Below, in pieces: positions 18,287 through 29,203 of a DNA stretch of 64,000 nt. A program made the position numbers and the translations under genes. A model generated the notes under the pieces. That model saw only the letters and a list, made by a program, of their open reading frames with translations. It did no database searches and was not told the DNA's origin. Position 1 is the first letter of the stretch. Each line of letters starts with the position of its first letter. This DNA is from Halomonadaceae bacterium T82-2 (GTDB taxonomy: Bacteria > Pseudomonadota > Gammaproteobacteria > Pseudomonadales > Halomonadaceae), in assembly GCA_001577635.1 (NCBI GenBank), contig LSBP01000011.1:1-64000 (forward strand). Reading direction: 5' to 3'.

Positions 18287-21200
18287 GGCTTCCCCGCACC
18301 CGCGGGGATCGACCCGCCGCAACGTCGGAAAGCAATGCGGCCACCAGGGCTTCCCCGCACCCGCGGGGATCGACCCTTGATTGCGTCGGTGTGTGACTAA
18401 AGCTCGACGGCTTCCCCGCACCCGCGGGGATCGACCCGGCTCGGCCGCGCCGCCGGTGAGCGAGAGATAGGCTTCCCCGCACCCGCGGGGATCGACCCTG
18501 CTGACCGGCGTACTGCCATTGCGACAGCTCGGCTTCCCCGCACCCGCGGGGATCGACCCGAGGCGCCGACCCCGCAGGACCTCGAAGACGCGGCTTCCCC
18601 GCACCCGCGGGGATCGACCCAGGACAGATCGTGACGTAGGGGCGGCGGTCGAGGCTTCCCCGCACCCGCGGGGATCGACCCAGGTTGAGGTCCTTGAGCT
18701 TCTTGGGGAGTGCGGCTTCCCCGCACCCGCGGGGATCGACCGTTCAACGAGCAGCTGCGCAAGATGACCACCGAGGCTTCCCCGCACCCGCGGGGATCGA
18801 CCCTCGCACAGACGCATGCTGTCGGCGACCAGGTCGGCTTCCCCGCACCCGCGGGGATCGACCCCCGCTCTTGATCTGGCCGCCGTCGATGAAGGCGGCT
18901 TCCCCGCACCCGCGGGGATCGACCCGCGTTGATCGTGTCGTGCTCGGAGTCGGCCCAGGCTTCCCCGCACCCGCGGGGATCGACCCACGAGAGCCACGCC
19001 GAAGCCCTGTGCGAGGCGGGCTTCCCCGCACCCGCGGGGATCGACCCTCGTCCGGATCAGGCTCGGGTATGCGGATCCGGGCTTCCCCGCACCCGCGGGG
19101 ATCGACCCCGTCCAGCAGGTGGTCGCGGCTCGGGGTGCGGGGCTTCCCCGCACCCGCGGGGATCGACCCACTGGAGATATCGAGATCCGCGATGCCGAGC
19201 GGGCTTCCCCGCACCCGCGGGGATCGACCCCCCGAGCCGGAGGCTGCCGCCATCCTCGCCGAGGCTTCCCCGCACCCGCGGGGATCGACCCTCCGGCGGG
19301 TAGCCGTTCTCGCCGCCGACTGGGGCTTCCCCGCACCCGCGGGGATCGACCCTCGGCCTCCTCCATCGACGCCGAACTCATGTCGGCTTCCCCGCACCCG
19401 CGGGGATCGACCGCGTCTGGTCGAGATCGACCAGATGGACGTCATGGCTTCCCCGCACCCGCGGGGATCGACCCAGGCTGCCACCCGCGATGCGCGTGAT
19501 CGCCTTGGCTTCCCCGCACCCGCGGGGATCGACCCGCCTTCCAGACCGGGCGGATTTCGGAGACGGGGGCTTCCCCGCACCCGCGGGGATCGACCGACTG
19601 CTCACCTCGCTCGGCAAGACCACGGCATGGCTTCCCCGCACCCGCGGGGATCGACCCCGGCCCTCCGCTGTTCCGTGTGCTGGCGCTTGGGCTTCCCCGC
19701 ACCCGCGGGGATCGACCCCGCTCGTTCTCGGCCAGGTCGTGGGCCTCGACGGCTTCCCCGCACCCGCGGGGATCGACCCGACCTGTGCATCGACGTTGGC
19801 CTGGCCGGCAAGGCTTCCCCGCACCCGCGGGGATCGACCCCGGCAGGCCGATGCCGCCCTCGTGGCCGTAGCGGCTTCCCCGCACCCGCGGGGATCGACC
19901 CCACGCGACGTGCTGGACGTAGGCGTCGGTGTCGGCTTCCCCGCACCCGCGGGGATCGACCCTTCCCGAAAGTGTATTGGGGGTTGATCTTTGAGGCTTC
20001 CCCGCACCCGCGGGGATCGACCCCAAACCGCAAGGACACCGCGTTCGAGTATTACGGCTTCCCCGCACCCGCGGGGATCGACCCTCGTGGCGGCGCTGGG
20101 ATACGGCTGGCTGGCGGGCTTCCCCGCACCCGCGGGGATCGACCCATGCCTGGAGTCACGAAGCCGTGCGCGAAGCCGGCTTCCCCGCACCCGCGGGGAT
20201 CGACCCCAGCATGTCGCCCCAGTAGGTGCCGCCGCCGGGGCTTCCCCGCACCCGCGGGGATCGACCCCAGCAGAAGGAAATAGCCATGCTGTCACACCTG
20301 GCTTCCCCGCACCCGCGGGGATCGACCCCTTGTCCGAACGCGTGCCGATGACACCGGCGAGGCTTCCCCGCACCCGCGGGGATCGACCCTCGTCATGGAA
20401 GCTCACAAGCTGCGCAAGCAGGGCTTCCCCGCACCCGCGGGGATCGACCCTGGTTAGCCTCTGTGCTGAGGTCGCTGGGTGTGGCTTCCCCGCACCCGCG
20501 GGGATCGACCCGTGAAGCACATCGAGGACGGCCTGGTCGCCGCGGCTTCCCCGCACCCGCGGGGATCGACCCCTTGATCAGCGCGGTCGTTGAAGCCTCC
20601 ATGTGGCTTCCCCGCACCCGCGGGGATCGACCCGAGGCCAATGGCATCGAGGTGGCGGCAGAGGAGGCTTCCCCGCACCCGCGGGGATCGACCCGCACCA
20701 CCGGCAAGGTCATCACCGGGCCGTCGGGCTTCCCCGCACCCGCGGGGATCGACCCAAGTATTCCCGCAAGCAGACGTGCAGCCGCAAGGCTTCCCCGCAC
20801 CCGCGGGGATCGACCCCACACGCGGTACTGGGCGCGCTTCTTGCTGATGGCTTCCCCGCACCCGCGGGGATCGACCCTGGACTGGCTGGCTATTCCAGTC
20901 GATGGCTGCGGCTTCCCCGCACCCGCGGGGATCGACCCGTATTGCCGAGCGTGCCGAATGCGGACTTGTAGGCTTCCCCGCACCCGCGGGGATCGACCCA
21001 TCGAGCACCAGGGCCTGCAGTACGTCATCTAGGCTTCCCCGCACCCGCGGGGATCGACCCTGCACCACCCACAGGGCGAAGGCATCCGACTTGGCTTCCC
21101 CGCACCCGCGGGGATCGACCCGCGTCTTGCCCGAGCCACGGCCACCGTAGGCGGGCTTCCCCGCACCCGCGGGGATCGACCCGTGCGGCCAGTGAATTGG

Positions 21201-24200
21201 TATTCGGGGTTGAAGGCTTCCCCGCACCCGCGGGGATCGACCCACCCGGGGCCGCGACTTCTTCGTCGGCGACATGGCTTCCCCGCACCCGCGGGGATCG
21301 ACCCCGGTCACCTTGATGTGCACCGCGGCCTGGTGGGGCTTCCCCGCACCCGCGGGGATCGACCCCTGTGCGCAGTGCGGATAGATCCTCGCCGCGGGGC
21401 TTCCCCGCACCCGCGGGGATCGACCCGACGTGGGCCACATCAAGTTCACGATCGGCAGGGCTTCCCCGCACCCGCGGGGATCGACCTTACGGCGATGGCG
21501 AAATAGATGACAGAGTCAGGGCTTCCCCGCACCCGCGGGGATCGACCCCAGCAAACCGGCGACGTACCCTCCGTCAGCCCGGCTTCCCCGCACCCGCGGG
21601 GATCGACCCGACTGGCGGATCGTGAATGGACTCGAAGCCGGGGCTTCCCCGCACCCGCGGGGATCGACCCGTTGATCCACTCACTCATACAGCCTCCCGT
21701 ATGGCTTCCCCGCACCCGCGGGGATCGACCCCGGCCACCGGACCCCGAATGGGTCGCCCGCGTGGCTTCCCCGCACCCGCGGGGATCGACCCGAGTCAAA
21801 CGCCCGATTGGTCGCCTCCCCGGCGGCTTCCCCGCACCCGCGGGGATCGACCCTGGTTGATGGTGTCCAGCAGCGCCCCGCCGACGGCTTCCCCGCACCC
21901 GCGGGGATCGACCCTGCAAGAAGCCCTGTCCGGTATCGAGGACGAAGGCTTCCCCGCACCCGCGGGGATCGACCCTTGTTGATGGTGTCCAGCAGCGCCC
22001 CGCCGACGGCTTCCCCGCACCCGCGGGGATCGACCCTGCCAGCCGGCTTTTCTGATGCCTTCATCACGGGCTTCCCCGCACCCGCGGGGATCGACCCTCG
22101 GCGATGGTGGATGCGCGGAATGTTGGCTCGGCTTCCCCGCACCCGCGGGGATCGACCCTGGACAGGGACGCTGTCCCAATCGACTGCTGCGGCTTCCCCG
22201 CACCCGCGGGGATCGACCCAGGACGCCGACACGATCCTTTTCCTCTACCGGGGCTTCCCCGCACCCGCGGGGATCGACCCGAGTTGTCGGTAGGCGCGCA
22301 GGTTGAAGACCTGGCTTCCCCGCACCCGCGGGGATCGACCCCAGCGGGACACCAGCCGGTCCCACAGCATGTCGGCTTCCCCGCACCCGCGGGGATCGAC
22401 CCGAGGGCGTCCTCGCAAGACGGAGAGTGAGTGAGGCTTCCCCGCACCCGCGGGGATCGACCCCACTCGAAGGTGGGCAGGTCCACCCGGCCCGAGGCTT
22501 CCCCGCACCCGCGGGGATCGACCCTTGTTGATGGTGTCCAGCAGCGCCCCGCCGACGGCTTCCCCGCACCCGCGGGGATCGACCCGGCATCGACAATTCC
22601 GTGGTACTGCTGGGCGGGGCTTCCCCGCACCCGCGGGGATCGACCCGCGGTCGGCGAGCCGTCGTCGATCTGAATCTGGGCTTCCCCGCACCCGCGGGGA
22701 TCGACCCGAAGAATTGGCCGCCAAGCGTGACCAACTGCGGCTTCCCCGCACCCGCGGGGATCGACCCCGAATGTCGGTAAACAAGGCCCCTTAGTAATGG
22801 GCTTCCCCGCACCCGCGGGGATCGACCCTCCAGCATCAGGGCGGCGACCGCCGCCACGGGGGCTTCCCCGCACCCGCGGGGATCGACCCTTCATACTGGC
22901 GTCCCCTCTCGGAGGATGTCGGGCTTCCCCGCACCCGCGGGGATCGACCCGATTTCCCGGCGGTGAATACGCGGGTCGATGCGGCTTCCCCGCACCCGCG
23001 GGGATCGACCCACGTTGGATATGCCCCCCGAGCAGCGGCAGTAGGCTTCCCCGCACCCGCGGGGATCGACCCTCCATGCCGAGTACGATTTCCCGGCGGT
23101 GAATGGCTTCCCCGCACCCGCGGGGATCGACCCTGGAAACGGGAGCGCATGGAATCAGTCCAGAAGGCTTCCCCGCACCCGCGGGGATCGACCCTACTGG
23201 AAAGAGAAGCAGGAAGGCATGAGGGTGGCTTCCCCGCACCCGCGGGGATCGACCCTTGGCGATGTTGGTGAGGTGGAACTTCAGCGCGGCTTCCCCGCAC
23301 CCGCGGGGATCGACCCTACGCCGAGCAGACCCCGGCGGCGCTGCCGATGGCTTCCCCGCACCCGCGGGGATCGACCCTCATTCAGGTTCTTCTCGCTGAT
23401 CGCCTGATCGGCTTCCCCGCACCCGCGGGGATCGACCCCTGTCTCATTCACCCGCTGTATCGCTCCGCGCGGCTTCCCCGCACCCGCGGGGATCGACCCC
23501 CCGCCCTCCATGCGGCCCTTGCGACCCTTGAGGCTTCCCCGCACCCGCGGGGATCGACCCTCAACCGGGAGATGGCCGTCGCCAGCCAGCGCGGCTTCCC
23601 CGCACCCGCGGGGATCGACCCAGCGTGGCCGGGCTGCGTGACCTCGTCGAATCGGCTTCCCCGCACCCGCGGGGATCGACCCAAATAGCCCGCTAGTTGC
23701 TTCGGTCTGGATGAGGCTTCCCCGCACCCGCGGGGATCGACCCCCAGGAGTAGTTATGGCTAAGTATCAGATTGGGGCTTCCCCGCACCCGCGGGGATCG
23801 ACCCGCCACGTCATCTATCCGCTGCTCGATGCGCTCGGCTTCCCCGCACCCGCGGGGATCGACCCTAAAACGACTCTCAAGGCTGTGGGCTGGACGCGGC
23901 TTCCCCGCACCCGCGGGGATCGACCCTCGTCGTCCTCGCAATCTTCCAGCAGCGCCTCGGCTTCCCCGCACCCGCGGGGATCGACCCCGATCAGCCCCGA
24001 CCGTCTCCTCGTCGTAGATGGCTTCCCCGCACCCGCGGGGATCGACCCCGTTGCCGACTGGTGGGGGAATATATCGTCGGGGCTTCCCCGCACCCGCGGG
24101 GATCGACCCTCTGCGTGGCGATTGCCGAGGTAAGTGACCGTGGCTTCCCCGCACCCGCGGGGATCGACCCATCCGAGCGAACGTCTCCGGATCTTCCTTG

Positions 24201-26796
24201 CGGGCTTCCCCGCACCCGCGGGGATCGACCCGCCCGGGGCAAGGGCAAGCTGTATTACCGCTGGGCTTCCCCGCACCCGCGGGGATCGACCCGCGGGCCC
24301 GGTCGTTCTTGCCGCCGGCATTGAGGCTTCCCCGCACCCGCGGGGATCGACCCGACGAAGGGGAATCAAGCTAAAGTCTTGATTCGGCTTCCCCGCACCC
24401 GCGGGGATCGACCCTTGCTGGGGCCTTCCGCTTGCACCTCATTGCCGGCTTCCCCGCACCCGCGGGGATCGACCCTCAGTCCGGAAGAGATTGAGCGGCG
24501 CCTGGGCGGCTTCCCCGCACCCGCGGGGATCGACCCGTGTCACGTCGCTTGACGGCATGACGCAATACGGCTTCCCCGCACCCGCGGGGATCGACCCGCC
24601 CAGCGCATCCTGGCTGTATCCCTGCTGTCGGCTTCCCCGCACCCGCGGGGATCGACCCGCATCAGGGACCGGGCCATCGGTGTCGACGAGGGCTTCCCCG
24701 CACCCGCGGGGATCGACCCAGGTAGGCAGCCAAGCGCTCGTCTTGCTCGGCGGCTTCCCCGCACCCGCGGGGATCGACCCGAGCAAGTCAGTAGCCCCAA
24801 CACCGCACTGACGGCTTCCCCGCACCCGCGGGGATCGACCCTCGGACCGACTCCAGGAGCTGGCCAAGCAGACGGCTTCCCCGCACCCGCGGGGATCGAC
24901 CCTCTGGAAAAGCGCGCCCACGACCATGGCGAAAGGCTTCCCCGCACCCGCGGGGATCGACCCTCGCCCATGGCGAGCATCGGTGACACGCTGGCGGCTT
25001 CCCCGCACCCGCGGGGATCGACCCCTGATCCGCCTGGGCACCATCGCCGAGGTCGAGGCTTCCCCGCACCCGCGGGGATCGACCCGAGCGGGCCCTGCGT
25101 GACCGGCAGCCGGCATTGGCTTCCCCGCACCCGCGGGGATCGACCCGGTGACGGTGGCGCTACCAAACCGGGTGCGGAGGCTTCCCCGCACCCGCGGGGA
25201 TCGACCCGGTGACGGTGGCGCTACCAAACCGGGTGCGGAGGCTTCCCCGCACCCGCGGGGATCGACCGACCCACGAGGTCCACTTGCCCGTCGATCAGCG
25301 ATAGGGCTTCCCCGCACCCGCGGGGATCGACCCGAGCTGGCGGCAGCGCTCGGCAACAACCCCGAGGCTTCCCCGCACCCGCGGGGATCGACCCTGCTCG
25401 ATTAGCGACAGCTCCTTCTCGCCCTGGGCTTCCCCGCACCCGCGGGGATCGACCCTCACACCCAACCAGACCAAGGCCGGGAGCCTCGGCTTCCCCGCAC
25501 CCGCGGGGATCGACCCGGAGAGATCGTACTGGATGGTATCGCCCGCCGGGCTTCCCCGCACCCGCGGGGATCGACCCGGCCGAGGTGACGTATACCGCGA
25601 GTGGCACGAGGCTTCCCCGCACCCGCGGGGATCGACCCAGCGCGTAGCGGGCCTCGACCAGCTCGTTGAGGGCTTCCCCGCACCCGCGGGGATCGACCCC
25701 AGGGCATCATGCACTACGACCTGGGCCTGCGGGCTTCCCCGCACCCGCGGGGATCGACCCGGTGTAGGTGCGCGTGCCGGCCTGCAGCACCCGGCTTCCC
25801 CGCACCCGCGGGGATCGACCCGAGCGCGAGGCGGCGATCATCGACTTCAGCGAGGCTTCCCCGCACCCGCGGGGATCGACCCGCTGCATCGCTGGCAAAT
25901 TCCCACGTCGATGCGGCTTCCCCGCACCCGCGGGGATCGACCCGCGGCTCGCAATAGCCGGGAGGCTCTACTGATGGCTTCCCCGCACCCGCGGGGATCG
26001 ACCCTGGCAGCGCGATGGCTGGGACAAGACCTGGGAGGCTTCCCCGCACCCGCGGGGATCGACCCCAGGACGACCGCCGCGCCGCCGGCAGCATCTAGGC
26101 TTCCCCGCACCCGCGGGGATCGACCCATGGCTTTGCGCATCTCTGCCGTTGGAATCGGGGCTTCCCCGCACCCGCGGGGATCGACCTTGCCAGTTCCATA
26201 TCCTCTCCCTACTTTGCGAGGCTTCCCCGCACCCGCGGGGATCGACCCTGCTGGCCGTTGACGTTCTTGCTGACGTACTTGGCTTCCCCGCACCCGCGGG
26301 GATCGACCCTGGCGGCCGATCGCCACCGACGATTGCACCGTGGCTTCCCCGCACCCGCGGGGATCGACCCCAGACCATTGGCAGCCGTATCCGGCAGAAG
26401 CGGGCTTCCCCGCACCCGCGGGGATCGACCTTTCCCCTCCAGTCTGTCCCGTTCTCCAGCGCCGGCTTCCCCGCACCCGCGGGGATCGACCCCCGCCACC
26501 GGAGGTGCCCGTCATGGATCTCGCGACTTCCCCGCACCCGCGGGGATCGACCCGGTGTCTTGGCCTGCTTGCGCGCCTCGCGAAGGGCTTCCCCGCACCC
26601 GCGGGGATCGACCCGTCTCTAGCGCGTCGCCCTTGCGGTATAGCGCGGCTTCCCCGCACCCGCGGGGATCGACCCATCGGTAGCGCTGGGTGTTGATGGC
26701 ATATCTTGGCTTCCCCGCACCCGCGGGGATCGACCCCTCAAGCGCGCCCGCCCCCGCCAGGCCGACCGGCTTCCCCGCACCCGCGGGGATCGACAT
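18287..26796 (+). CRISPR. Type I-E CRISPR array, 140 repeats and 139 spacers
   Basis: I followed every repeat start. The 29-base unit begins GGCTTCCCCG and ends GGGGATCGACCC. It carries a 6-bp stem CCCCGC/GCGGGG around ACCC, so the predicted crRNA 5' handle is AUCGACCC. The period is 61, with 32-base spacers throughout except spacers 73 (22708-22738) and 139 (26737-26767), each 31 bases. The first 28 bases are nearly invariant. Position 29 is C except in repeats 8, 19 and 22 (G) and 53, 130 and 134 (T). Repeat 115 (25240) has a GACC duplication. Repeats 136 (G2A) and 140 (last CC to AT) mark the old, leader-distal end. Orientation follows the E. coli-like repeat and the leader next to cas2. 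Confidence 0.99.
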
Positions 26797-26839
26797 ATCA
26801 CCAGGAGCTACTGCGGTTTCGCTAAGCCGCCTCTACCAA

Positions 26840-28762
<1,923 letters not shown>

Positions 28763-28838
28763 ACTCGAATGTCCTACCGCGCGATCATCGATCGCGCCCG
28801 CGAATCCGCTCTCACAGGCAATTTCAGGAAGACCGTCC

Positions 28839-29093
28839 ATGGCGCGAGTTACCGTAGAAGACTGTCTCGACCACGTCGAGAATCGTTTCAAGCTGGTGAT
28901 GATCTCCTCCCAGCGTGCCCGTCAGCTGGCTCGCGGCACCCGCGACGCCCAGCTGCCCTGGGAAAACGACAAGCCCACCGTGATGGCGCTGCGCGAGATC
29001 GCCGCCGGCAAGATCGACGAGAACGTCCTCGACGAGCCGATCGAGGCCCCGGTGCGCGTCCGGCCCGAGCCGAGCGCCGAACCGGAGGCCTGA
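28839..29093 (+). CDS. rpoZ: RNA polymerase omega subunit
   Basis: 84 residues from the ATG at 28839, with AGGAAG about nine bases upstream. The sequence begins [20 protein letters not shown], the omega signature, and [10 protein letters not shown] plus [14 protein letters not shown] follow. Omega helps beta-prime fold and forms part of a ppGpp site on RNA polymerase, which fits its place just before spoT. The C-terminus is a short Pro/Glu-rich tail. Confidence 0.97.
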   Translation: MARVTVEDCLDHVENRFKLVMISSQRARQLARGTRDAQLPWENDKPTVMALREIAAGKIDENVLDEPIEAPVRVRPEPSAEPEA

Positions 29094-29203
29094 GGCCCGT
29101 TCGTCCGCTGCCATCGATCGCCCGCTCCCGGTCCGCTCGCGCGGGCCGTCGGGGGCCGGGCCGGAGTCCGCTTCCACGAGGTTACCGACCATAGGCGCGC
29201 TGC

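Noticed and set aside
23130-23223. Spacers 80 and 81 as homologous targets (both encode WK-x-E/K stretches)
   Set aside because: The alignment holds for only about six bases and breaks after that; too short to separate from chance.
18287-26796. Self-targeting spacers against genes in this window
   Set aside because: By eye no spacer matched a gene outside the array over its length; a full search needs the complete genome, so this is not a proof of absence.
18008-26801. Dozens of long open frames on both strands across the CRISPR array, rich in SPRVRGS, IPAGAGKP, VDPRGCGEA, FPAPAGID or LPRTRGD units
   Set aside because: The 61-base period shifts frame by one each unit, and the repeat has no stop in any of six frames, so these are translations of repeat DNA.
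26813-26830. Terminator just after the CRISPR array (GCGGTTT/AAGCCGC)
   Set aside because: Seven-base stem with one wobble and no T-run; it may only be part of the old array flank.
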